NCBI RefSeq assembly: GCF_049615385.1
Contig: NZ_JBMZFL010000013.1
Length of the DNA stretch: 64,000 bases
Reading direction: 5' to 3' (one strand)
From: Aequoribacter sp049615385
GTDB lineage: Bacteria; Pseudomonadota; Gammaproteobacteria; Pseudomonadales; Halieaceae
Shown here in pieces: positions 45,911-54,394 of the stretch (its first letter is position 1; every line of letters starts with the position of its first letter). Below the pieces are notes generated by a model. The model had not been told where the DNA came from. It did not search any database and saw only the letters and a program-made list of their open reading frames with translations. A program made the translations under genes and the position numbers.

Positions 45911-47353
45911 GTGTCGACGCCACTGGAACATCAAGAAAAAACCACCATGCCGCTAGCGCTGGCATTGTTACCCATTGTGTTTTTGATTGCCAGCTTAGGG
46001 GCGTCTGTTTACTTTTTTGGCGCCGATGCCTCCTATGGCGCCAATCAAATCGCGTTGATTCTAGCCAGCTGTATCGCCATGTTAGTTGGCTTAAAACAAG
46101 GCATTGGCTATGAAGAACTGCAAGCGGGCTTAACCGAAGGCATCCATGTAGGACTCGGACCTATCCTAATCTTGTTAAGTGTCGGCATGCTCATAGGCAC
46201 TTGGATATTAGCTGGCACGGTTCCCGCCATGATTTACTACGGCATCGAGCTTATCAACCCATCGTACTTTTATGCCACCTGCGCCATTTTGTGCGCAGTT
46301 GTTGCCGTCAGTATTGGCAGCTCTTGGACGGTCGCGGGCACGCTCGGCGTTGGCTTGATCGGCATTGCTGGCAGCTTCGAGTTATCACTCGAAATTACCG
46401 CCGGGGCTATTATCTCGGGCGCTTATTTCGGCGATAAGCTCTCGCCCTTATCCGACACAACAAACTTGGCATCGGCGGTGACCGGGGTCGATTTGTTCCA
46501 ACATATCCGTCACATGCTTTGGACAACAATCCCGGCTTTTGTCTTAGCTTGCATCGCGTTTTTTATACTTGGGAGCAAACAAGGCGGAACACCCACCGAC
46601 ATCGCGGCACTGCAAGGTGCCATCAACCAACAGTTTCACATTGGGCTACATCTGTTAATCCCTCTGGTGATTATGCTGACGCTCATTGCCAAACGCATTC
46701 CAGCCTATCCAGCGATTATTATTTCCGCGCTCATAGGGGGTATTTTTGCAGCCGCATTCCAAGCCGATACCGCTGCGGCTTTGATTGAAGGCAGTGGCGA
46801 CAGTATAAGCGATGTAGTCGTCGGCATCTGGAGCGTTTTATTCAATGGCTTTCAGGCAGACACCGGTAACGCCTTTTTGGACAAACTGCTCAGCAAAGGT
46901 GGCATGTCGTCGATGCTGAATACCGTTTGGCTGATCGTATGTGCCCTGAGTTTTGGCGGCATCTTAGAGCGCACGGGCATTCTTGACCGGCTGATCGCAA
47001 TTGCTCTGAAAGGCGTTCGAGGGCTGACCTCACTGGTTGCGACCACAGTCGTCACGTGCTTTTCAACCAATCTCTTAGCGGCCGATCAATTCATTGCGAT
47101 TGCACTGCCAGGGCGAATGTTTAAACAGACATATCGCGACCACGGTTTAGACGAGCTAAACTTGTCCAGAACGCTAGAAGATTCCGGCACGCTGACTTCG
47201 GTGCTCATTCCTTGGAATACCTGTGGCGCCTACATGACAGCCACTTTGGGCGTCGCGTCGTTCTCTTACGCCCCCTATGCATTTTTTAATTTACTCTGCC
47301 CATTCATCGCGATCGCCTTTGCGTCACGCAATATTGGACAAAAACATCTATGA
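45911..47353 (+). CDS. nhaC: NhaC family Na+/H+ antiporter
   Basis: A 480-residue membrane protein with about twelve helices. Family motifs include AVSIGSSWTVAGTLGVGLIG and SGAYFGDKLSPLSDTTNLAS, and the late segment LIPWNTCGAYMTATLGV. It exchanges external H+ for internal Na+, useful in a marine cell. I choose GTG 45911, preceded by GGGGAG at 10 bases. An upstream TTG (45893) in the same frame would overlap that site, and the internal ATG at MPLALALLP is a third option. Confidence 0.87.
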   Translation: MSTPLEHQEKTTMPLALALLPIVFLIASLGASVYFFGADASYGANQIALILASCIAMLVGLKQGIGYEELQAGLTEGIHVGLGPILILLSVGMLIGTWILAGTVPAMIYYGIELINPSYFYATCAILCAVVAVSIGSSWTVAGTLGVGLIGIAGSFELSLEITAGAIISGAYFGDKLSPLSDTTNLASAVTGVDLFQHIRHMLWTTIPAFVLACIAFFILGSKQGGTPTDIAALQGAINQQFHIGLHLLIPLVIMLTLIAKRIPAYPAIIISALIGGIFAAAFQADTAAALIEGSGDSISDVVVGIWSVLFNGFQADTGNAFLDKLLSKGGMSSMLNTVWLIVCALSFGGILERTGILDRLIAIALKGVRGLTSLVATTVVTCFSTNLLAADQFIAIALPGRMFKQTYRDHGLDELNLSRTLEDSGTLTSVLIPWNTCGAYMTATLGVASFSYAPYAFFNLLCPFIAIAFASRNIGQKHL

Positions 47354-47369
47354 AAAGGGACGTATAGAA

Positions 47370-48302
47370 TTAGGCCTGGTCCCAAGCTAGCGCCAAAGCA
47401 TCAGAAACTTGCTGATATCCGGAACTCAACGCCACCAAACGATCAAAGCCGAGAGCCACACCGGCGCAGTCAGGCAAGCCAGTACGAAGGGCCTGCAAGA
47501 GGCGCTCGTCCGGTTCCACCCGCGGTTGACCCGAGCACTCACGATATTGATTATCGGCTTCAAAGCGACCTTGCTGCTCGTCAGCGTCCGTTAACTCCCA
47601 AAACCCATTGGCCAACTCGACACCTCGAATCACCAGCTCGAAGCGGTGAGCTACTGCTCGCCCCTCACTGTCACCCAATCGCGCCAAAGCTGCCTGCTCG
47701 ATCGGGAAATCGTAAACAAAGCAGGCGCGGTCCTGCAGCCCCGGCTCGATACCGATCACCCACAATAAGTCCAGCCAAAATACTCGACTTGTTTCAGTGA
47801 ATGGACACTCCTGCAGGTTTTGAGCACAATCTTTTAGCTGCTCGACGCTCGCACTCAACGAGTCAACACCCAGAATCTGTTGGTATAACTCTCGGTGCGA
47901 GAGCCGTTCGAGAGCCGGCATACTCGGCCAAACCGAATGCACCAAAGACTCAACCTCGTTCATCAAATCGTGATGATTGAATCCCAGCCGATACCATTCC
48001 AGCATAGTAAACTCAGGGGAGTGCCACCGACCCTGCTCATCATTTCGGAACACTGTACCCAAAGAATAAACATCACCGCTGCCCTCGGCTAACAGCCGTT
48101 TCAAAGCAAATTCTGGAGACGTTTGCAGATATCGCGTTTCGTTCATCACCCGAAAGGGTATCGATTCAAGCTGAGGATCGGTGACTGCTCGTGCCCCAGC
48201 CACGGGGGCCGCAACTTCTAGCACCTGACGCTTAGCAAAAAAATCGCGCACCGTAGAACGCACGTGCGCGATTCGCTCCAACCTCTGACGTGTGAGAGTC
48301 AC
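47370..48302 (-). CDS. epmA: EF-P (R)-beta-lysine ligase
   Basis: EpmA (also PoxA/GenX/YjeA) attaches (R)-beta-lysine to EF-P. The 310-residue protein is a class II lysyl-tRNA synthetase-like catalytic core without the anticodon-binding domain, as expected. Motif 2 region FRNDEQGRWHSPEFTMLEWYR (split by the loop) and motif 3 GVALGFDRLVALSSG are clear. GTG start at 48302 directly abuts the efp stop. Confidence 0.94.
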   Translation of the reverse strand: MTLTRQRLERIAHVRSTVRDFFAKRQVLEVAAPVAGARAVTDPQLESIPFRVMNETRYLQTSPEFALKRLLAEGSGDVYSLGTVFRNDEQGRWHSPEFTMLEWYRLGFNHHDLMNEVESLVHSVWPSMPALERLSHRELYQQILGVDSLSASVEQLKDCAQNLQECPFTETSRVFWLDLLWVIGIEPGLQDRACFVYDFPIEQAALARLGDSEGRAVAHRFELVIRGVELANGFWELTDADEQQGRFEADNQYRECSGQPRVEPDERLLQALRTGLPDCAGVALGFDRLVALSSGYQQVSDALALAWDQA

Positions 48303-48875
48303 CTACGATTTAGACGCTCTAGAGACATACTCACCCGAGCGCGTATCCACCTTGATCACTTCGCCTTGGGTCACAAACAGTGGAACTTTGACAACCGCGC
48401 CGGTCGACAAACGTGCCGGCTTGTTCCCACCCTGAGCTGTATCACCCTTCAAGCCTGGATCTGTTTCGACAATTTCCAGCTCAACAAAGTTGGGCGGTGT
48501 AACCGACAAAGGTGTGCCGTTGTATAAAGTCACTTCGCAGGTATCTTGCTCTTTCAGCCACAAGTACGTTTCACCCACCGCCTTTTTGTCGGCCTGGTGT
48601 TGTTCAAATGTCACGGGATCCATGAAATAGTAAAACTCACCGTCGGTATATAAATATTCCATGGTATGATCCATGACGTCGGCGCCTTCAAGCGTTTCGC
48701 CTGATTTGAACGTGCGCTCCCAAACACGGCCGGTCGACAAGTTGCGCATTCTCACTCGGTTAAACGCTTGACCTTTACCGGGCTTAACGAACTCGTTTTC
48801 AAGGATGCTACACGGTTCACCATCCAGCATTACCTTTAAGCCTGGGCGGAACTCGTTGGTTGAAAAATTTGCCAT
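48303..48875 (-). CDS. efp: Elongation factor P
   Basis: EF-P relieves ribosome stalling at polyproline. The 190-residue protein has the usual three beta domains, and Lys34 in VKPGKGQAF is the modification site. The start ATG 48875 matches the family; a longer frame would run over the divergent epmB start. With epmA and epmB beside it, this is the beta-lysylated EF-P class. Confidence 0.97.
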   Translation of the reverse strand: MANFSTNEFRPGLKVMLDGEPCSILENEFVKPGKGQAFNRVRMRNLSTGRVWERTFKSGETLEGADVMDHTMEYLYTDGEFYYFMDPVTFEQHQADKKAVGETYLWLKEQDTCEVTLYNGTPLSVTPPNFVELEIVETDPGLKGDTAQGGNKPARLSTGAVVKVPLFVTQGEVIKVDTRSGEYVSRASKS

Positions 48876-48905
48876 AATGTTTATCTCAATATTTACAGTA
48901 GGCCT

Positions 48906-49913
48906 ATGATATCGCACACCTCCCTTCAATGGCAGAGTTCTGATTGGCAAAGTATTTTACAAACTGCCATTCGCGACAGTGCCGAGCTACTTCAAGCGGT
49001 TGGCATACCCCGTGGTTCATTAGACGCAATCACAGGCGAGACTGCAGGGTTTGCTGTGTTAGCACCTAGGCCCTTTGTGGCGCGCATGGAATACGGAAAC
49101 CCAAAGGACCCATTGCTGATTCAAGTCTTGGCGCTAAAGGAAGAAATTGCGCCGAACGCAGTAGGCACCACCGACCCATTGGAAGAACAGCGATTTACGC
49201 CCGTACCAGGCATCATTCACAAGTATTTCGGGCGTGTATTGTTGATGACAGCAGGCACCTGCGCCGTGAACTGTCGCTACTGCTTCCGTCGCCACAATGA
49301 CTATGCTCAGAATATTCTCACCCCCGCCCGTCTAACCGAAGCGCTTACCTACCTTCGCAGCCAGACTGATATTACAGAAGTGATTCTGAGCGGAGGCGAC
49401 CCCCTGTTGACCAGCGACCGCAAGCTCAGTGAGCTAGTCGCCGAACTCGAAGCTATACCTCATATTCAGCGTCTGCGTATCCACACCCGCCTGCCCATTG
49501 TGATACCACAGCGTATTACCACCGAGCTGTGCCAACGGCTGGGTCAGTCGCGCTTTCAGGTGACGATGGTTGTTCACTGCAATCACCCCAAGGAACTTGA
49601 TGTCGAGGTCGGGCTCGCAATGGCTCAGCTAAAAGCACAAGGTATCACCTTGCTGAACCAAACAGTTCTGTTAAAAAACATTAATAATTGCGCCGCCACA
49701 CTCGAAGCGCTCAGTACCGAGCTATTCAAGATCGGGGTGCTCCCCTATTACCTGCATACCCTCGATCCCGTGCAAGGCGCCGCGCACTTCGCACAACCCA
49801 TAGGCGACAGCAAACAACTACACCAAATACTTCAAGCAAGATTACCGGGCTATCTCGTACCAAAATTGGTCAGCGAGATACCCGGAGGTGCTTCAAAAAC
49901 ACTGATTTACTGA
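48906..49913 (+). CDS. epmB: EF-P beta-lysylation 2,3-aminomutase
   Basis: EpmB (YjeK) converts lysine to (R)-beta-lysine for EpmA. The 335-residue radical-SAM protein has the cluster motif CAVNCRYCFRRH, then ILSGGDPLL, the SAM and PLP-binding regions, and the PLP lysine probably in VPKLVSEIPGGASK. It is divergent from efp with only 30 bases between the two start codons. Confidence 0.95.
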   Translation: MISHTSLQWQSSDWQSILQTAIRDSAELLQAVGIPRGSLDAITGETAGFAVLAPRPFVARMEYGNPKDPLLIQVLALKEEIAPNAVGTTDPLEEQRFTPVPGIIHKYFGRVLLMTAGTCAVNCRYCFRRHNDYAQNILTPARLTEALTYLRSQTDITEVILSGGDPLLTSDRKLSELVAELEAIPHIQRLRIHTRLPIVIPQRITTELCQRLGQSRFQVTMVVHCNHPKELDVEVGLAMAQLKAQGITLLNQTVLLKNINNCAATLEALSTELFKIGVLPYYLHTLDPVQGAAHFAQPIGDSKQLHQILQARLPGYLVPKLVSEIPGGASKTLIY

Positions 49914-49934
49914 GGGTAGTTACACTCTCATCGA

Positions 49935-49974
49935 TTGCTGATTTAGCATCTCGTGTTATAGTGTTATGCTAAAT
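49935..49974 (+). promoter_or_regulatory. Promoter with overlapping inverted repeat upstream of PilZ-like gene
   Basis: TTGCTG (49935-49940) and TATAGT (49957-49962) are spaced by 16 bases. A perfect 9-bp inverted repeat, ATTTAGCAT (49941-49949) and ATGCTAAAT (49966-49974), brackets the -10 box with a 16-base spacer. One arm lies between the -35 and -10 and the other near the start site, the position expected of an operator. Confidence 0.5.
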
Positions 49975-50000
49975 TATAGGTTAGCAGTTGGCGATTACGG

Positions 50001-51830
50001 GTGACAGAAGCTCCTCCTATCAAATTACGTATACCAAGAGCAGAACTATCGTCCTGTTCTCTGTTTGACGTTACGCCAGCTGCCGCCGCCAAGTGGGCAG
50101 AAGATTTACCGCTCACCAACGCCAAGCTGATGTCTCGCGGTTTGCTCAAGGCGACCTGGGAATTAAACCGCATTGATATGCCCGCCGACCAGCGTTTGGC
50201 AATCTTAAACAGCCTGCGCCGCCCCGTGCACACGGCGCTCAACAGCCTAGCAACACATTTTCTAAATCAGCCGCTATCGCTACCGGCCGAAGCGCGCGAA
50301 ATGTTCGAGCTCGCCGACAACTTAGCCAAACAAGTCACCACCGGTTACACCCTGGTTGCGGTGCAGGCCATTCAACAGCGAGGGCGATTTCAATCTGGCA
50401 GCCCAGCCAAAACAACATGTGAAGGATTGCACCGTGCCATCAGCATAGCGGGACGTCGATTTCTTCAGACCTTGCAGCTGTATAAGCCCATTGAACGCGG
50501 CAGCTGGTTAGAGCTCTATCAACTCTACTTACTGTGTGATCGACAACAGCTCTCAGACATCAAAGTCACTGATGAGCTCGACGGCTCGTGCTCCGTTAAA
50601 GCACGTTTTACACAAATTTGCCTGCTGGGTTCTTGTCGACCAAACCAGTTACGACAAAAAGATCTACCGGTCGTCTACCGGCAGTTTTACGAACAGCGCG
50701 AGCTCTGCCATTTGCTGCCAGCCACCTCTGGCGAGGGTCTGCTCATTATCGATTTGGGTTCTGACAGCGCTCCAGTTTATAACACCGAACCTGAGAATAC
50801 CTCTGAGCTCGGGGCCCAACATCGGTATTTATTTATCGAGCCGCTCACCACCCGATTTAAAGAGCACATCAATTACATTCGTCACCGACCCGCAAAATCG
50901 ATCGTCGAAAACCACAAAGAGCCGATGCTAAGCACCGATGTACTCGAGCATCTGGTGAGCTCACTGGGGCAAGTCAATATCCGTGGTTTTTCGCGCACCC
51001 AGGTTGCGGGCACCATGCACATTGTTGTCGGTCTAGCGAGCGTCCATTTCCACATCGCTGGCGAGCGTATTTTCGAACGCGTGTTGCAAGAAGGGCCCTC
51101 GTCGGAAAGCAAACACACCAGTGACGTTGCGGCATTTTTGCATCGCAGCGATACCGATCAAAACGCCAGGGAAACTGCAGAGACCGAGGATCAAAGCGTC
51201 ACCGATGAGATCAGCGACGATGCCTACTCGCAAGAGCGTAGCCGAACTGCTCGAATCGCCCCCGATGACGATCTATCGGGCGCGGAATTGAGCCGGCGCT
51301 ATCCAAAGCATCGTGTCCGAGTCATTAATTCAAGCACCGGCGGGTACTGCCTAGAGTGGAGCAGTGCTCTGCCGCGCAGCGTTAAAACCGGCGACGTGGT
51401 TGGCCTCTGTGAAGAAGGCACAAAAGACTGGGTCATTGCGACCATTCGCTGGGTCAGCCAACTCGAAAACGCCAAGACGCTCATCGGGGTGTCGTTGTTG
51501 AGCCCGAGTGCGTTTGCCTTCGGCGCCCAAACCATCAAAAAGCTTGGCGAGGTGTCAGATCCTGTGCGGGTACTGTTGCTACCCGAAATTTCACTGACCG
51601 GCACGCCTCAAACGCTGATCACACCGCGTTTAGGCTTTAAAGAATTTCAGAAAATCTCTTTGATACAGGGCAATCAGAGCCATTACGCTCAGTTGCAACG
51701 ACAAGTGTCGTCAACGCCGAGTTACTCGCAGTTCGCGTTCCGTTACATGCAGCAGCTAAAAGATGTAATGGCCGACGAACACGGGATACTCGACAAAAAC
51801 CCCTTCAACGCGGTGTGGCACTACCTGTAA
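50001..51830 (+). CDS. Uncharacterised protein with C-terminal PilZ-like domain
   Basis: A 609-residue cytoplasmic protein (no signal peptide or membrane helix) that I recognise as a conserved but unnamed gammaproteobacterial type. The first 330 residues are mostly helical with no motif I can name. An acidic linker follows (about 368-425, many Asp/Glu/Ser). A PilZ-like part comes next, with RYPKHR (about 432-437) and NSSTGG (about 443-448), the latter fitting the NxSxxG half of the cyclic-di-GMP signature. The arginine motif lies closer than usual, so c-di-GMP binding is uncertain. GTG start at 50001. It stands alone, tail to tail with serB. Confidence 0.6.
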   Translation: MTEAPPIKLRIPRAELSSCSLFDVTPAAAAKWAEDLPLTNAKLMSRGLLKATWELNRIDMPADQRLAILNSLRRPVHTALNSLATHFLNQPLSLPAEAREMFELADNLAKQVTTGYTLVAVQAIQQRGRFQSGSPAKTTCEGLHRAISIAGRRFLQTLQLYKPIERGSWLELYQLYLLCDRQQLSDIKVTDELDGSCSVKARFTQICLLGSCRPNQLRQKDLPVVYRQFYEQRELCHLLPATSGEGLLIIDLGSDSAPVYNTEPENTSELGAQHRYLFIEPLTTRFKEHINYIRHRPAKSIVENHKEPMLSTDVLEHLVSSLGQVNIRGFSRTQVAGTMHIVVGLASVHFHIAGERIFERVLQEGPSSESKHTSDVAAFLHRSDTDQNARETAETEDQSVTDEISDDAYSQERSRTARIAPDDDLSGAELSRRYPKHRVRVINSSTGGYCLEWSSALPRSVKTGDVVGLCEEGTKDWVIATIRWVSQLENAKTLIGVSLLSPSAFAFGAQTIKKLGEVSDPVRVLLLPEISLTGTPQTLITPRLGFKEFQKISLIQGNQSHYAQLQRQVSSTPSYSQFAFRYMQQLKDVMADEHGILDKNPFNAVWHYL

Positions 51831-51841
51831 GCGGCTTAAAT

Positions 51842-53059
51842 TTATGCGGGCGTCTGATACCGATCGGCAATACCGAGTAAATATAAAATCGCATCCAACC
51901 CCAAAGTAGAAATAGACTGCTCGGCGGCTTCCTTCACCAGGGGCTTGGCGCGAAAGGCCACGCCGAGTCCCGCGATACCCAGCATGGGCAGGTCGTTAGC
52001 ACCATCACCCACGGCAATTACCTGCTGAAGCTCGATGTTCTCTTGCTCAGCTAATTGACGCAACAAGTAAGCCTTACGCTCACCGTCAACGATTTCACCT
52101 TTCACATCGCCCGTAACGAGGCCATCTTGAATATCAAGCTCGTTGGCAAAGACGTAATCCATGCCCAACTCCGCCTGTAACTTTTTAGCAAAGTAAGTGA
52201 ATCCACCCGAGACAATCGCTGTTCGATATCCCAGCCGACGCAAAACGCTGATTAAGTGTGCGGCCCCTTCGGTAATCGGCAACTCGTTCGCAATTTCTGA
52301 CAAGACAGACTCAGACAAACCTTTTAGCAAGCCTAATCGCTCACGAAAACTGGCCTTAAAATCTAACTCGCCCCGCATTGCACGCTCGGTGATTGCGGCC
52401 ACCTGTTCACCCACACCGGCGCGCTTGGCCAACTCATCAATCACTTCCGCCTCGATCAGCGTCGAGTCCATATCGAACACCACCAAGCGGCGATTGCGCC
52501 GATACATATCGTCTTGCTGGAAAGCCAAATCGATTTCTAAACCACTGGCAACCGACATCAATTCACGTTTGAACTGCGCTCGATCAGCGGTTTGACCCCT
52601 AACTGAGAATTCCACACAGGCTTTACTCGAGGGGGGCATAGGGCCTAATGGTATACGACCAGATAGGCGTGTAATTCCATCAATATTGAGACCATGACGA
52701 TACACAACAGCACCGAGAGCTGCGATATGCTCGGCGGTGACTCGACGGGCAAGCAGAGTCACAATGTAACGCGGGCTACCCTGAGCTGCCACCCAGTCAA
52801 AATAACGCTCAGAAGACACCGGCTCCCAACCTAAACTCAGCTGCTCCTCGTTACACATTGACTGCAGTTGCTGACGCAAGGCGCTTTGCGATTCCGCCGT
52901 GTGAATAGCCAACAGCAAACCAATTGACAGTCGATCGTGAATAACAGACTGACCAATATCCAAAATATCACATTGATGCTGGGCACATAGCGCCATCATT
53001 TTGGCCGTTAGGCCCGGCACGTCACTTCCTGAAAATGTCGCGAGAACGATATCGGTCAC
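51842..53059 (-). CDS. serB: Phosphoserine phosphatase
   Basis: SerB hydrolyses phosphoserine, the last step of serine synthesis. The 405-residue protein is the long form with two N-terminal ACT-like regions (about 1-170) and a HAD phosphatase core with VVFDMDSTLIEAEVIDELA (nucleophile and acid aspartates), SGGFTYF and GDGANDLPML. GTG start at 53059 with AGGAA upstream. Divergent from the YtjB-like gene, as serB and ytjB are in enterics. Confidence 0.96.
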   Translation of the reverse strand: MTDIVLATFSGSDVPGLTAKMMALCAQHQCDILDIGQSVIHDRLSIGLLLAIHTAESQSALRQQLQSMCNEEQLSLGWEPVSSERYFDWVAAQGSPRYIVTLLARRVTAEHIAALGAVVYRHGLNIDGITRLSGRIPLGPMPPSSKACVEFSVRGQTADRAQFKRELMSVASGLEIDLAFQQDDMYRRNRRLVVFDMDSTLIEAEVIDELAKRAGVGEQVAAITERAMRGELDFKASFRERLGLLKGLSESVLSEIANELPITEGAAHLISVLRRLGYRTAIVSGGFTYFAKKLQAELGMDYVFANELDIQDGLVTGDVKGEIVDGERKAYLLRQLAEQENIELQQVIAVGDGANDLPMLGIAGLGVAFRAKPLVKEAAEQSISTLGLDAILYLLGIADRYQTPA

Positions 53060-53182
53060 GGGGAATTCCTAATATTCACAGACGCGTAGTTTACTGGTCT
53101 GGTTAACGGACACAAGTGGGTATTACTTCGCAAAATGGCATCGGTGAGGTATCCTCCGCGCTAACCTTGGTTGGATACAGAC

Positions 53183-54394
53183 GTGCCAGAATACTTCAAA
53201 CAACTTCCGATTCGACTGCAGCTCGGGATCGCCACCGCTGTACTCACGCTAATCGCCAGCTTGACACTGGTCTTCTTGGCGACGCGTTCAACCCAGTACA
53301 TCACCTCAGAGCAAGCAAAGGTTGTGAGCGTTACCTTGGCTGAGCAGCTCAGCAGCCAAGTCAACTTAGCGCTACTCAACAAAGACAATCTAGCCACTAG
53401 CGCAATACTTAACCGAAGTATTCGCGAGGGCTGGATTCAAGGCGCGACGCTCAGCGAACCTGGCGGCAACGTGATCGCAAAAGCTGGAACCAAGACAGAT
53501 GCGCACCAGACCATACCCATTGAAATCGATGGCAGAGTGCTGGCTCAACTGCGGATCGACTACAGTGATCAGATGGCCTCTCATTTGCGCTCGCAGCAAT
53601 GGTGGACTCTGTCAGGTCTAGCAGTGATTATTGCAATCGCAATGGGCGCACTGGCCGCCCAAATTGGCCGCCTATACTCGCGCGCTTTAGAGTCATTGAA
53701 ACAACAAATTCCCCAGCTCGAGGATACAACGGATACCGCCAACGAAATTCGCGCCATCGAGACGCGTTTACGAGCGCTGCCCCTAGATCTTCTCGCAGAG
53801 CAAGTCGACTTAGACCCACTGCGCCCGCACGTAAATCAAACGGTGATATCGCTGGTCTCGCTTGATGCACTGGAACACTACATTGCGACACTTAACGAGG
53901 AATCTTTAGAGCGCTATACGCAGCGTTTATATCAGTGTCTGAGAAGCGCGGCCCAACTCTACGGTGGAAAGATCCATGTGGTACGTCAACTCTGCGTTGC
54001 GATGGTTTTCTCTGACCAAGACTCCAGACGCGCCACTACGGCAGCATCACAGGCCTCCCTGTTGTTGCAGATGCTTTGCAAAAAACAGGAAGACGCCGGA
54101 CAGCTTAAGTATCAGGTACGCTGTGTTTTAGGACAATCCGAACTCCGACCACTCGAAGAACACAGCTTTTACGCTGACCTGTACGTCCAAAATCATTTTG
54201 ATCAACTTCAGCAAGCCTTTGAACAAAGTGAGGTATTATGGATCGAACACAGTCTGTGTGACGAAGCGCCATTTAACGAGGGTTATACCCTCGGCCCCAT
54301 TATTGATGGCTACGCCGCGATTGTAGGTATACCGCCAGAGACACTTGAGCTGCTGGCCGAGCAAGCAGATCAAGCGCACCGCAAACTTAAGTAG
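53183..54394 (+). CDS. YtjB/AhpA-like two-helix membrane protein
   Basis: A 403-residue inner-membrane protein with membrane helices at about 14-33 and 140-162 flanking a periplasmic domain of about 105 residues. A cytoplasmic domain of about 240 residues follows, with weak similarity to a cyclase-like fold. Position next to serB and the topology suggest the YtjB (Smp)/AhpA family, but this one is about twice as long as enteric YtjB. I use GTG 53183; TTG 53171 is equally open. The last 8 bases overlap the convergent parC end. No enzymatic residues recognised. Confidence 0.65.
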   Translation: MPEYFKQLPIRLQLGIATAVLTLIASLTLVFLATRSTQYITSEQAKVVSVTLAEQLSSQVNLALLNKDNLATSAILNRSIREGWIQGATLSEPGGNVIAKAGTKTDAHQTIPIEIDGRVLAQLRIDYSDQMASHLRSQQWWTLSGLAVIIAIAMGALAAQIGRLYSRALESLKQQIPQLEDTTDTANEIRAIETRLRALPLDLLAEQVDLDPLRPHVNQTVISLVSLDALEHYIATLNEESLERYTQRLYQCLRSAAQLYGGKIHVVRQLCVAMVFSDQDSRRATTAASQASLLLQMLCKKQEDAGQLKYQVRCVLGQSELRPLEEHSFYADLYVQNHFDQLQQAFEQSEVLWIEHSLCDEAPFNEGYTLGPIIDGYAAIVGIPPETLELLAEQADQAHRKLK

